Assembly (NCBI GenBank): GCA_002483145.1
Contig: DLHJ01000003.1
Coordinates: 539,090-603,089, forward strand
Direction: 5' to 3'
Length of the DNA stretch: 64,000 nt
From: Cellvibrio sp. UBA7671
GTDB lineage: Bacteria > Pseudomonadota > Gammaproteobacteria > Pseudomonadales > Cellvibrionaceae
Shown here one piece after another: positions 26,813 to 37,400 of this stretch. The notes under the pieces were generated by a model. It searched no databases. It had not been told where the DNA came from and was given only the letters and a program-made list of their open reading frames with translations. The number at the start of each line of letters is the position of its first letter. The stretch's first letter is position 1. A program made the position numbers and the translations under genes.

Positions 26813-29176
26813 TTAATCGTAATGTTGTTTGGTTGCCCGCAGGTGGCGCCCCAGCATTAACATCGCCATCAATGCCAGCATATTTAACAGCGACAAACTA
26901 CCACCGCCGCCAGACGAACCACCACCAGCTGCAGAGCTTGCGGCGACAGAACTGATAACTGCCGAGCTAGAGGCAACTGAGCTTGCTGCTATAGAGCTTG
27001 CCGCTATCGAGCTCACAGCAATTGAACTTGCGGTTGATGAGCTACTCGCCTGTACTGAGCCACTAACACAGGTACACTGCACAAAAGAGCCGTCGTCTTG
27101 TTTTACTTCAAACCAATCGATATTGGTACCCGAGCCAGTGTAGTAAATACGCAGCTTCTGCTGCCCTTGCGGCAAATTCGTTAACAACGTAATAGTTTGA
27201 TAGGTTTGCCAACCACCTGTATTAGCGACGGTGATTTTACCTAACACTGTACCGGCATCGTTGCGCAGCTCAAACGTTGGCACTGTTGCCGCTGCACTCG
27301 CAATTCTGAATTGGATTGCATAATTACCCGCGCTTGGGACATTAATATAGTAATCGGCGAAATCATTATTGTCGGCATAACCTAAATGTCCGCCTTCATC
27401 GGTGTCACTATTGCCCAATACCAAACCTGAAGCTTCGTTATAATCTTCAACCTGGATTTTTGCCGGTACATTAACACTGTTGGCGACTAAAGCATTAAAC
27501 GAAATTGTTTTGCTTACGCCCGCGCAATTGTTTGCAGGAATACCCGAGTCTTGCACTGTAATATTGATGGTGGAATTACCTACTGCGACCGGTGACAAAC
27601 TTACACTTGCCGTAGCCGCGCAACCTGAGTGAATAATATTATCCGCCAATACTGCTGCTGGATTAGTGCTAGTTGCTGTGAGCGTGAGCGTTTGGGTGCA
27701 CTCATTACCATCACTGATACCGGTTAAATTGACAACTTTTGCTCCACCGTTCGCCTCAAGGAATACCGGAGCAACCGTATCAATTGTGGGACGATTATTG
27801 CCACAGAGGGAAACCAACTCTTCAGTGGGTGCCAAATCAGCAAGGAAATGTGTTTTGCTGTAGGTGGATAGGGTGACGTTTTGCTCACCAAATACCAGGA
27901 AAATAGATGTATTGGGGGCAATAGTATCGCTGTATTCCTGCACGCTACCCGCATCGATATTGATTTTTAAATCACTTGCACCGCCAATAGCATCATTATT
28001 CAAACGAAGCGTGTAATTGTACGCAGCGCTGGTACTGCGATTCATAATCATGACCGCACGCTGACTGCCATTCACCGCTCCAAAGGCAACCACATTGGCA
28101 TTGCTGGAAATGCCTTCGGCATAATTACCCTTCATGTGTTTTGCAATAAATTCCATGTGGCGATATGACGAGCGCGGAGTACCGTTGCCATCAATCATGC
28201 TGAAGTCGGTGCCCGAACGTGAACCACCATTTTCAAACATCGACCAGGTCGCTACATAGGTTGCCTGGTATTTCATGGCCGCGCCTAACACCTGCGCAAA
28301 CATCTGACCATTTTCAAATGTATGCACAACCGATCCGCCTTTACCGTTGTACTCACCGATACTCCACTGCAACGCATTGGCACCGGTGCGGTTGTGGCGA
28401 GCATTAGCGGCATCAACCAGGGCTTTTGCTTTTACTACACGAGAAACTATATCCGCCGCTCCGGCCACCGCCGGATCAACATTATCTTCCTGTGGATAGC
28501 GATGCCATGAAATACCATCTACATAATAGTAATTTTTTCCAGGAACCAATCCGCCAATATCATTCGCACTGCCGCTGTTAAACAACTCGGTGTAATAATC
28601 ATCAAAAAATTCCGCTTCATCCGGACCAAAAATTTTAATGCTGGGGTCAGCCTCTTTCATCGCTGCTGCAATCGGTTTTATGTAGGCTGCTACAAGCGCC
28701 GGCATTGTCGAAGTTGCGGGACGTTCCGCTTCAAGCCAAGGCTCATTACCGATATTCCAATATTTAACGTTAAGTTTTTTGGTCACATTAAGGTATTCGA
28801 CCAAATTTTTTGCGGCAGCAACGCGATCATTCAGCGGCGTCGCATTGTCGTACTGTGATACCTGGATAATCGGTTCCGCACCGTTGGTGCGAATGAGATT
28901 CACCCATTGCTCGACAATGGCATTGGACGGCATATTATCGTTGTACGCATTGCCACCAATGCGAATAACCTGCGTACCCATCTCTTTAGTCTGCTGCCAA
29001 ACCTTATTGCTGGGGCCTACTCCGGTAGTTTGGTTTGCATACCAGAGATTATTGCCGACCAACAGCGGGCTGATCTCTTGCGCAACGGCGCTAGATAAAC
29101 AGCCAACAATGAACAGCCCGATAGTTGTGTGAGCCGCTTTTGAAAGCCAGGATCCTGTCGTTATAAGTTTTATCAT
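26813..29176 (-). CDS. Secreted clan GH-A glycosidase with CBM6 and GlyGly-CTERM-like tail
   Basis: 787 residues. Signal peptide 1-33 (cleavage near VAQ-E). The catalytic (beta/alpha)8 domain (about 36-345) has YWNIGNEPW with acid/base Glu145 and QWSIGEYNG with nucleophile Glu275. A C-terminal beta-domain (350-430) with VVAFGAVNGSQRAVMIMNRS resembles those of GH51/GH79-type enzymes. Next come an Ig-like region (about 460-565), a CBM6 (573-692, IQVEDYNEASG to IDWFEV), a serine linker (709-750) and a Gly-rich stretch plus hydrophobic helix ending in basic residues, typical of a GlyGly-CTERM sorting tail. I cannot assign a GH family by eye. AGGAGA precedes the ATG. It is paralogous to the divergent 793-residue enzyme. 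The setting suggests a beta-glucuronate-containing glycan as substrate, which is inference. Confidence 0.75.
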   Translation of the reverse strand: MIKLITTGSWLSKAAHTTIGLFIVGCLSSAVAQEISPLLVGNNLWYANQTTGVGPSNKVWQQTKEMGTQVIRIGGNAYNDNMPSNAIVEQWVNLIRTNGAEPIIQVSQYDNATPLNDRVAAAKNLVEYLNVTKKLNVKYWNIGNEPWLEAERPATSTMPALVAAYIKPIAAAMKEADPSIKIFGPDEAEFFDDYYTELFNSGSANDIGGLVPGKNYYYVDGISWHRYPQEDNVDPAVAGAADIVSRVVKAKALVDAANARHNRTGANALQWSIGEYNGKGGSVVHTFENGQMFAQVLGAAMKYQATYVATWSMFENGGSRSGTDFSMIDGNGTPRSSYRHMEFIAKHMKGNYAEGISSNANVVAFGAVNGSQRAVMIMNRSTSAAYNYTLRLNNDAIGGASDLKINIDAGSVQEYSDTIAPNTSIFLVFGEQNVTLSTYSKTHFLADLAPTEELVSLCGNNRPTIDTVAPVFLEANGGAKVVNLTGISDGNECTQTLTLTATSTNPAAVLADNIIHSGCAATASVSLSPVAVGNSTINITVQDSGIPANNCAGVSKTISFNALVANSVNVPAKIQVEDYNEASGLVLGNSDTDEGGHLGYADNNDFADYYINVPSAGNYAIQFRIASAAATVPTFELRNDAGTVLGKITVANTGGWQTYQTITLLTNLPQGQQKLRIYYTGSGTNIDWFEVKQDDGSFVQCTCVSGSVQASSSSTASSIAVSSIAASSIAASSVASSSAVISSVAASSAAGGGSSGGGGSLSLLNMLALMAMLMLGRHLRATKQHYD

Positions 29177-29264
29177 TAGAGTGTTTCTCCTGTTAGGAAT
29201 ACGAAGTTGTAATTTTTTATTGGATTAATTATCTATTTAACACTTTTGCTTTCTATTTGATGGC

Positions 29265-30611
29265 CTATTCAACCTGAGGAGCTTTAAAGACCATATTGTC
29301 TTGCAAGCTGTAGCTGATGGTTTTTTGCAAGCTACCATTTCTATCGAACACATATACCCGCGTACTTTGGGCAGCGATATGTGAGCTGAAAGTCTTATCC
29401 AAATTTGCAGCGATATTAATCTGCAATGGACTTTTTACACCAGCCGATGACTTGCTAAAGGAGAGGCTAAACTCAAAGGTGTCAGTTTGATGCTGATTCA
29501 TTATCATGATGGCGATAGTGCCGGCGTCCCGTGTAGCGATAGTTTTTACGTACGCCTGGTTATCGCTGCTGGCAATAAACTCACCCAGCAAGTAGGTACT
29601 CAGTAATTGCATGTGGTAATAGGATGAGCGGGGATAAAATTCACGCGGTAAACCCAGGTAGCCAAAATCGGTAGCCACCGCATCAGACTCGTTGATGCAC
29701 CATGGATTTAACATATAAGCGCTGTACTGCATGCCATAGCCAAAAATTTCTGCAGTGAATTGACCAGCCAAAAATGAGGTGTTGCCATACCCGGACACTT
29801 CACGATCGGGATTGTGATAAGTGACATTAAATTCTGTTAGTCCCCACAGCAGTGCAGCATCACCCTTACGCTGATATTTTGCATTGGCGTTTTTAATCAG
29901 CCTTTGTAATTCAAGGACTTGATCCAATATTTTCTTGGGGCCAGTAAACACGACATCATCACGCACAAATTTGGGGCCATTGGGATAGCTGTGAAAATTA
30001 ACCCCATCAATTAACCAACGTCCATTTTCTTTAAGACCCACTACATCCAACCTTCCGCCGACCAGAGCGCTGTACTCCGGAATACGCAGCCATGCTTCAT
30101 CAAACATAAATATTTTTATATCTGGTCCGGCACGACGCATGGCTTTGGCAATCCGCACCAGATATTGGTGAATCTCTTCAATGGTGTACTCTTCATGCAA
30201 CATAGGTTCATTGCCGATCGACCAGAATTTTATCTGGCGATTGCCTTTGCGCGTGTAGTAGGCCACCAGCTCTTTAGTCGCCTCATCAGAAAAATGGCGC
30301 GGAATCTGCAGCAGAGGTTCAGCACCTATGCTTTTTATATTATCGACCATTTTATTGAGTTGATTGCGGCTGGGAAAATTGCGCTCATAGCCGTTACCGC
30401 CAATACGCACCGTTTTTACGCCGCTGGCTTTCACCTGCGGCCAGAGATTGTGGATATAACCCACACGTCCTTCGTCGCCATCGGCCAGCCAATGGTTTTG
30501 GCCATACAAATAAGCGCTGATTGGTTGCGCTTGCACCCCTGCCCCTGCGAATAAAAATGCAGACACGATGAAAAATGTGCGTGCACACCATTTATTACTA
30601 GTTACCGTCAT
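29265..30611 (-). CDS. Secreted clan GH-A glycosidase, catalytic domain only
   Basis: 448 residues from MTVTSNKWCART, which gives a signal peptide cleaved near VQA-QPISA and has GAGG upstream; a longer reading has no ribosome site. The single catalytic domain is a distant relative of the two larger glycosidases beside it: YLYGQNHWLADGDEG matches their GNNLWYAN opening, KFWSIGNEPM carries acid/base Glu135, and LWGLTEFNV carries nucleophile Glu260. A beta-sandwich tail (about 340-445) follows. No carbohydrate-binding module and no anchor, so it is probably periplasmic or freely secreted and may act on smaller products. It lies 88 bp upstream of the CBM6 enzyme on the same strand, probably one transcript. 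Confidence 0.73.
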   Translation of the reverse strand: MTVTSNKWCARTFFIVSAFLFAGAGVQAQPISAYLYGQNHWLADGDEGRVGYIHNLWPQVKASGVKTVRIGGNGYERNFPSRNQLNKMVDNIKSIGAEPLLQIPRHFSDEATKELVAYYTRKGNRQIKFWSIGNEPMLHEEYTIEEIHQYLVRIAKAMRRAGPDIKIFMFDEAWLRIPEYSALVGGRLDVVGLKENGRWLIDGVNFHSYPNGPKFVRDDVVFTGPKKILDQVLELQRLIKNANAKYQRKGDAALLWGLTEFNVTYHNPDREVSGYGNTSFLAGQFTAEIFGYGMQYSAYMLNPWCINESDAVATDFGYLGLPREFYPRSSYYHMQLLSTYLLGEFIASSDNQAYVKTIATRDAGTIAIMIMNQHQTDTFEFSLSFSKSSAGVKSPLQINIAANLDKTFSSHIAAQSTRVYVFDRNGSLQKTISYSLQDNMVFKAPQVE

Positions 30612-31146
30612 GCTGCAGCCTCTGCGAGTAGATAAATTATTTCTAATGATCCTGTTTGTAATCACCGTAATTTTTGGTCTACACGCATTATTTTCCCTAC
30701 ACTCATCAATGAAAATGCACCGCAGAAAAATTGATTGATCGCTATAAATTACAATCCGATAGTATTTGGATACGAACTCGTTTTATTGGGATAAAAAAAC
30801 AATAATTAGCAATTCTTATCATTGAAATACCCAACTAAAAATAGTTGCCATAAAATCCACCGTTAGACTCTTATTGACCATAAGTAAATGCAAATTTACG
30901 CTCTTAAATTTTGCGCCATGAGAATATGATTAATAAAAAACCCATTATTTTCTTTAGCAAACAGTCAATTTTTTAAGGTGCATTGCATGCATTCCTATTT
31001 GTGCTTAGGCTGGCTAAAACAACAATAATTACGTTACCTGACGCCAATTTTTCGGGCGAAAAAAAATCCTTCACACCACCCACTAGCGCTGCCGATTGAC
31101 ATCACCCAGCAATTGTCGCGCGCAGCTTACTTAGAGAAAAATAATT
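30612..31146. other. Long AT-rich divergent promoter region between glycosidase genes
   Basis: 535 bp with no credible coding frame. It separates the minus-strand pair of glycosidases from the plus-strand one and must hold both promoters. It is strongly AT-rich, with several A- and T-tracts. The GTGGCCTTACCAC element found at the uxuA, receptor and beta-glucuronidase promoters is absent here, so these enzymes are either controlled differently or respond to a degenerate site I did not recognise. Confidence 0.6.
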
Positions 31147-33528
31147 ATGAAAAATTACCAACACAATAATGGGCGCTTTATAAAATCCATTGGTACTACA
31201 CTCGGGCTGCTGATTGCTGGCACCATGTCATCAGCGTTACTTGCACAACAAGTTAGCCCGATATTGGTAGGCAATAATTTATGGTATGCAAACGAAGATA
31301 CCGGTGCTACTCCCAGCGAAACGGTATGGCAGCAAACCAAAGATATGAACACCAAGCTGATTCGCATTGGTGGCCACCAATTTGATGAAGACATGCCCAG
31401 CAATGAAATTATGGAACAGTGGATTCTCAAAATCAGAGCAGCCGGTGCAGAGCCGCTTGTTCAGGTTTCACAATACAACTATGCCACACCATTAAATGAC
31501 CGCGTCGCCGCTGCTGTCAGCATGGTGCAGTACCTCAACGTGACCAAGAAGCTGAATATTAAATATTGGAACATTGGCAACGAACCTTGGCTGCAGGCGG
31601 GCAAACCAGCGGACAACGCCGCCCTGGCGGCAGTTGTCAGCGGTTATATCAAACCCCTTTCTATTGCAATGAAAGCGGTAGACCCGAGCATTAAAATTTT
31701 TGGCCCGGATGAAGCCTACTTCATGAATTATTTAGGTGAAATGTTTAACAGCGGCAGCGCCAACGATATCGGCGGAAAGATTCCCGGCAAAGATTATTAC
31801 TATATCGATGGCATTTCCTGGCATTCATACCCGCAGGACGCCGGTATAGATCCTGCCATTCAAGGTGCAGCAAGCTTTTTAAACAGTATCAAAAATAGCA
31901 AAGCATTGGTTGATGCAGCCAATATTCGCCACAACCGCTCCGGTGCCAATGCGCTGCAATGGGGGATTGGTGAATACAATTCCAAAGACGGCACAGTGGT
32001 ACACACCTATGAAAACGGCCAAATGTTTGGTCAGGTTCTCGGGTACGCTATGAAATATCAAGCTACTTATGCGGCAACCTGGTCGATGTTTGAAAATGAC
32101 GGAAAACGCTCCGGTTCAGATTTCAGCATGATTGATGGTAACGGCACACCGCGCTCCTCATATCATCACATGGCATTTGTTAGCAAATTCATGAGCGGAA
32201 CTTATGCGGATGGAGTATCGAGCAATACCAATGTGGTGGCCTATGGTACCGTGAATGGTACACAGCGATCAGTGATGGTAATGAACCGCGGCACCAGTGC
32301 GCAAAATTTCACACTGCGCCTCAATAACGATGCAATTGCATCAACCGGTGTAAAAATTAATATCAATGCAAACAGCACGCAGCAATACACTGCCAACATC
32401 GGTGCGAATACTACATTGCTGTTAGTGTTTAGCGGTGAAAGTCTGCGCAAATTCACTTACAGTAAAACGCATTTCGCCAGCGGCATGTCGCCCGTTGAAG
32501 AAATCATTGATACCTCCGGTGGCGGCAGTAATGGCTCTACTGTACTTATTAATGGTGAATTTACCGGCAGTGCCAACGGCTGGAGTATTTACTCCTTTGA
32601 GCCAACCGGTGATCTGCGCGATGTGCGCTACGAAAATAATAGTGTGCGTTTTTATACCGACAGCACTGAATTAAATTGGCACGGCCAGCTCTACCAAAAA
32701 GTCGATACAGTTGCGGGGAATACTTATAGCTTTGCATGCGATGTCGCGACTACGGGAACAAATGCCACCAAGGTGCAATTATTTATTGAAGAAGATGTTG
32801 ACCTGACTAATATCGTCACCAGTACTTGCGATGTGGCTGGCGATGGCAGCACCCGCTGTACCACTTCCGCAAAAATACCCGTGGGAGGCGATAACTACGA
32901 TAGCAAATTTGGTGTACGCCTCGCGAATACTGCAGATAACCCCGGCTGGGATTTCACTGTTGATAATTGTGCGCTCACTGTGACTGCCGCATCGTCGTCG
33001 ATGGCATCATCGAGATCAATGTCATCAGCACCAGCTTCATCCAGATCCAGTGTTGCCGCTTCGTCCATACCGGCATCTTCAACACCAGCATCATCTATAC
33101 CCGCATCATCCAGACCGGCCTCGTCGATTGCAGCATCCTCTGTTCCTGCATCGTCAATGCCAGCTTCGTCAACATCAAGTGCAGCGTCTTCACTTGCCGC
33201 ATCAAGCCTGGCTTCTAGTACTGCAACGAGTAATTGCCAATATGTTGTTACCAATCAGTGGAACAACGGTTTTACCGCCGATATTCGCATCACCAACAAT
33301 CGTACGACTGCAATTAATGGCTGGAATGTCAGCTGGAGCTATAGCGACAATTCACGCATGACCAACAGTTGGAATGCCAATACAGCGGGTAACAACCCTT
33401 ATAGCGCGAGCAATTTAAGTTGGAACTCTACTATTCAACCAGGACAAACCGTTATTTTTGGATTCCAGGGCACTAAAGGTACTGGTGCGGCAGTGATACC
33501 GCAGGTAGCGGGTGGCGTTTGCCAATAG
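31147..33528 (+). CDS. Secreted clan GH-A glycosidase with CBM4-like domain and CBM2
   Basis: 793 residues. Signal peptide to about 34 (LLA-QQVSP). The catalytic domain is close to that of the 787-residue enzyme: YWNIGNEPW with acid/base Glu146, QWGIGEYNS with nucleophile Glu276, then the same beta-domain and the shared YSKTHF segment near 438. After this the two diverge. Here a CBM4/9-like jelly roll (about 467-614, [16 protein letters not shown] to GWDFTVDN) is followed by a serine linker (615-696) made of repeated PASS units and a C-terminal CBM2 (697-793) bounded by Cys697 and Cys792 with the surface Trp residues typical of cellulose/xylan binding. GH family not assignable by eye. The CBM2 suggests plant cell wall as the setting. 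Confidence 0.78.
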   Translation: MKNYQHNNGRFIKSIGTTLGLLIAGTMSSALLAQQVSPILVGNNLWYANEDTGATPSETVWQQTKDMNTKLIRIGGHQFDEDMPSNEIMEQWILKIRAAGAEPLVQVSQYNYATPLNDRVAAAVSMVQYLNVTKKLNIKYWNIGNEPWLQAGKPADNAALAAVVSGYIKPLSIAMKAVDPSIKIFGPDEAYFMNYLGEMFNSGSANDIGGKIPGKDYYYIDGISWHSYPQDAGIDPAIQGAASFLNSIKNSKALVDAANIRHNRSGANALQWGIGEYNSKDGTVVHTYENGQMFGQVLGYAMKYQATYAATWSMFENDGKRSGSDFSMIDGNGTPRSSYHHMAFVSKFMSGTYADGVSSNTNVVAYGTVNGTQRSVMVMNRGTSAQNFTLRLNNDAIASTGVKININANSTQQYTANIGANTTLLLVFSGESLRKFTYSKTHFASGMSPVEEIIDTSGGGSNGSTVLINGEFTGSANGWSIYSFEPTGDLRDVRYENNSVRFYTDSTELNWHGQLYQKVDTVAGNTYSFACDVATTGTNATKVQLFIEEDVDLTNIVTSTCDVAGDGSTRCTTSAKIPVGGDNYDSKFGVRLANTADNPGWDFTVDNCALTVTAASSSMASSRSMSSAPASSRSSVAASSIPASSTPASSIPASSRPASSIAASSVPASSMPASSTSSAASSLAASSLASSTATSNCQYVVTNQWNNGFTADIRITNNRTTAINGWNVSWSYSDNSRMTNSWNANTAGNNPYSASNLSWNSTIQPGQTVIFGFQGTKGTGAAVIPQVAGGVCQ
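32988..33225 (+). repeat. Degenerate serine-linker repeat inside the glycosidase gene
   Basis: The DNA encoding the linker consists of imperfect 12-15 bp units coding for PASS, IPASS or AASS. The bases vary at third positions, so selection appears to act on the protein rather than on exact DNA copies. Such serine linkers join modules in Cellvibrio-type secreted enzymes. The antisense strand is open and Asp/Ala-rich as a by-product. Confidence 0.75.
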
Positions 33529-33545
33529 CCGGCATTCCTGTAGGC

Positions 33546-33578
33546 AAAAAAAAATCCGGCAACTGCCGGATTTTTTTT
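33546..33578. terminator. Bidirectional intrinsic terminator
   Basis: ATCCGGC, loop AACT, GCCGGAT form a 7-bp stem followed by eight Ts on the plus strand and preceded by a run of nine As, which gives a T-tract on the minus strand. It ends the CBM2 glycosidase gene and the convergent SapC-family gene. Confidence 0.87.
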
Positions 33579-33605
33579 GCTCTTTTTTTGCTTATCCCAC
33601 AAGAG

Positions 33606-34355
33606 TTATAGCATGCTGTGAATGCACTTTTTATTTTTCAACTCAACTAACACAGGAATATTTTCCAGCGACGATATCATATAGTGGGCCGCCTCCAAAA
33701 AGCCTGCCGCGTTCAATCTAGCTAAAGGGATAGACGCCAGAGCCGCCAGCTTTTGTTTATCCACAGTGTGATAACCATGGATACGATATTCATGGTGATT
33801 ATCGAATTGCACTTGCAGGTTCACAGGTTCAATTAAATCCAATTCAGAAAATGCTGCAATCATTGCGTCATTTAAAGAAAGCCCCTGAAGAATTAATTGC
33901 AACCGATGATTCACTGCATTTAAATACTCACTGTTACCACCCAACGGTAAAAAAATCGCCTCACCTTCATGCTCGCTCAAGCGTTGATCATCTATATCCA
34001 GGTGTATCACGGGAGTATGTTCATCTCCACCATCTTTTAGCTGATTCTGGAAACCAATTAAAAAGGGACCGCGCGCACTGAAAGCGGGAATATAACGTGC
34101 GCGCCAACCGTTGGGTGCCCCATGCTCATCCAAAAATAGATTTTCATTATCATCAAAGCCCAACATTGCCACCGGGCGCAACTTGTGTGTCTTGGGATCT
34201 GCGTGAAAGAAAATCGGATACTCTTTGTGCACGGCAGAAAACTCCGTTACAAAAGTCAGGACATTGGAAACGTCATAACCAAAAGCGGCGGAATAGCGGG
34301 TAATCACCTTTAAATCTTTATGCTCGATATTATTTAATACGACATGCCTGCCCAT
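33606..34355 (-). CDS. SapC-family protein
   Basis: 249 residues, no signal peptide. It shows the SapC-family pattern: VITRYSAAFGYDVSNVLTFVTEFSAVHKEYPIFFHADP, VAMLGFDDNENLFLDEHG, WRARYIPAFSARGPFLIGF and LLLGGN-like FLPLGGNSEYLNAV. These proteins often accompany TonB-dependent receptors in Caulobacter- and Xanthomonas-type carbohydrate loci, as here, where it is directly downstream of the receptor gene. The molecular role is not established; an acyl or hydroxylase partner function has been proposed only by context. Confidence 0.82.
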   Translation of the reverse strand: MGRHVVLNNIEHKDLKVITRYSAAFGYDVSNVLTFVTEFSAVHKEYPIFFHADPKTHKLRPVAMLGFDDNENLFLDEHGAPNGWRARYIPAFSARGPFLIGFQNQLKDGGDEHTPVIHLDIDDQRLSEHEGEAIFLPLGGNSEYLNAVNHRLQLILQGLSLNDAMIAAFSELDLIEPVNLQVQFDNHHEYRIHGYHTVDKQKLAALASIPLARLNAAGFLEAAHYMISSLENIPVLVELKNKKCIHSML

Positions 34356-34382
34356 GTTAAAAACCCCCAGTGTATGTATAAA

Positions 34383-34410
34383 AATAAAGCCGCTGGTAAG
34401 AGCGGCTTTA
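34383..34410 (-). terminator. Hairpin between receptor and SapC genes
   Basis: AAAGCCGCT, a 6-nt loop and AGCGGCTTT form a 9-bp stem. On the minus strand it is followed by ATTTTTAT. It lies downstream of the TonB-dependent receptor gene and before the SapC gene, so it probably reduces read-through rather than fully separating the two. Confidence 0.65.
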
Positions 34411-34441
34411 TCGTTTTTAACCCAGTGAACACACCACTCAA

Positions 34442-37400
34442 TTAAAAATCATACCGCGCGCCAAGTTGGTAGCGCGGACCAAGGTCATATATATTCCACA
34501 CTAACAATTCTGTACGGCCATGGGCGCGACTATCTTCACCAGTGAGATTCAAACCTTCGAATGATAGCGTGATGTTATCCGTCACCTCGTAACTCACGTT
34601 CATATCGATTTGCGCATAATCCTCAACATAGGTCGGGTTAGAACTGGTATATCCAGCTAGATACGCGTCGCGCCAGTTATAAGCAACACGTGCCTGCAAT
34701 ACTTCATTCTCATACATGAGCACGAGGTTCGCGGTATCGCTCAACCCCGTTAATGCAAACTGGGTAATATTAGTGGGCGATGCATCGTTGTAACCAATAT
34801 CACCATTTACGATGGTGTAGTTACCCTGAATACCAAAACCGCTTTCACCAAAGAAGTGTTGCGCAGCAAGTTCAACGCCATTAATTTTTGCTTCTTTGTT
34901 ATTAATAGGTTTGGTAGTCAAATACAACAACTCAGGATCACCTGCCTCCGGCGAGATATCATATTTAGTCGCCACGCTGCCCCAAAAGGTTGGATCTTGT
35001 GCTGGCGTTTTAAAATCCGCTGCGCCATTCGGGAAATCTTGTGGGTTATCCAAAATTGCAGTCATCACAAACAAGCTGTCCTCAGTCACAGGCTGATTAA
35101 TTGCTTGTAACGCGGCGGCAGCTTGTTGCGCACGGGGGCCAGCAGTCGCATCTAACAAACCAAAATGGTTTTCATAAACTTGCTCGGAACCAATAAAATT
35201 CTCAACATGTTTTTCAAAAAAGCCGATCGACACATAACTGGCATCATCAAAATAATATTCAACTGAAACGTCGAAGTTATCTGACTCCAAAGGCAGGAGC
35301 GCCGGATTCTGCGAACTGGCAACTGGCTGGCCGCCCAATCCTGTTGGCTGGTTCAAACCACCGGTAGCACTGATAGTAGCGCCGGAGGTCAAATTACCGT
35401 AACCCGCACGCGAAATGGTGGTGCTATATGATGCGCGCGCTTTAATTTCACTGGTCAATGCAATATCAAAATCAACACTCGGTAACAGGTTATCGTAGTC
35501 ACTTTTTTGTGCATACATAGTAGGTGTCGTTGAGCGAACCAACAGAAAATCATTATTGTCCGTCCAGGTAACTTCTGTTGGAACCAACATTGAATTTGAT
35601 GACGCCACATCGGTAGTTTCATAGCGTACACCGCCAAGCAAATTAACAGGTCTGCTAAATAATTCCGATTCAAAACCAAACTGCACATAAGCGGCTGCAG
35701 TTTCTTCCTCGATAATGGTATTGGTAGAAAAATTAGGATTATATGCAACCCCCCAAGGTACCGCAGCTTTAGCACCGTAGGTTGCCGCACCCCACTCGGC
35801 TAACTTGACTGCATCAGCCCGGAAGCCATCTGTCTGGTAGCCCGCCGTATTAAAATCATCAAATCCACCGACATAGTTATAGGTTTCGATTAACTCATCC
35901 GGAATATCCATGGGAAATGCAACGCTATTACCACCACCCTGCTTTTGCCAACTGGATTGTTGCTGCGCGCTTTGCATATTGCGTGTTTCCACCCCACCCT
36001 CCAGGATGAAACTGTCAAATTCATATTTAGCGTCGAACTTAACTTGACTGACATCCATTTTTTGGCGCGCGTAGGTAAAATCAAAAACAGTTGAACTGAC
36101 ATCGCCAATATCTGCAATACCATTGTTATTACCCTTAACTGAATCATTAATCAGGTTGGTAACTTGCGGCAATTTTTTACTGAAATCGAAAGTTGTATAA
36201 GAACCAATAGCGACTGCCATACCAGAGCGAACCGCACTGCCGTAAGCTTCTTCCGGACCACCTTCCAACTCTGAGTCGTGCGCATCAACCATCAGTGTCA
36301 AACGGTCGGTCGCTTCAAATTCCAAATTGACACCGAGCGATTTTAAGGTGTTGGTTACGTTGCCGCTGGTTTGGGCGTAGCTGTTATCCTTAGGGAAATT
36401 CCACGCCTGCTCAAGTGATAGTGGACCGGCAACATCGGGGTTTTTATCAAAAACAATTTTGGTAATATTGCCCTGCAGCCAAACTGTTTTATCACCACGC
36501 GCCTCTTCAATCTGGTTCTCAGCATAAGTGTAATCAAGCGTGCCCAATAATTTTTCTGTCGGCTTAAATTGCAGCGTTAGCTGTGCATTGTTGCGCTCGC
36601 GATGATTATCAACAAAGTGGTAACGCAAATCGTTGGGCAATGCATATAACTGGCCTACTTCCGGTGGGTTAATAATTTCAGCGCTGTTTAATGTGCTTAA
36701 CGAACCTGGCTGCCCCGGAGTAACCCACTGACGAATATTCCAATTGTTTTCCGTGAGCCCAGACTGTCCGCTGTCGCGTACTTGATGACTTGCCGAGAGC
36801 GATACACCCAGAGTCTGATCATCATTAGCGAAACTCACCAGGCCAGATAATTCCGGGGTAATATCATCGCCTCTTTCATTCGTGGAGTCATTCACGAGCT
36901 TGCCGCCAACAGTTCCCACCAAACCATCAGTCTCAATAGGTTTGTTAGTAATAATATTAACGGTTGCACCAATGCCGCCAGTGGCCACACTTGCCTTACC
37001 CGTTTTATACACTTCTACCGCTTTTACACTTTCCGATGCGAGATTACCAAAATCAAACGCGCGACCAATGGTGCCGCCACCGTAGGCTGCCGTAGATCCA
37101 CCCGACGGCAAGGTGCGGCCATTGAGGGTCACCATATTGTTGGAGCCACCAAAACCCCGCACAGTAATTTGCGAGCCTTCACCGTTACTGCGGCTAATGG
37201 AAACGCCAGTGATGCGCTGCAAGGATTCGGCAAGATTGGTATCAGGAAACTTACCCATGTCCTCAGCAGATATGGCATCCACCACACCCGCCGCGTTGCG
37301 CTTTACATCCATCGCGCGCTGCACCGAGGCGCGAATTCCAGTGACGACAACCTCTTCAACCATTTGCTCTTCGGCGGCAATCGCGACTCCCCCATAAAGA

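Noticed and set aside
32988..33225. CRISPR-like tandem repeats
   Set aside because: Repeats are in frame within a coding sequence, are imperfect at third positions, have no spacers and encode a serine linker.
32895..33254. Long antisense frame coding an Asp/Ala-rich 119-residue protein
   Set aside because: It is the reverse of the serine-linker repeats in the glycosidase gene; its composition is a by-product and it has no ribosome site.
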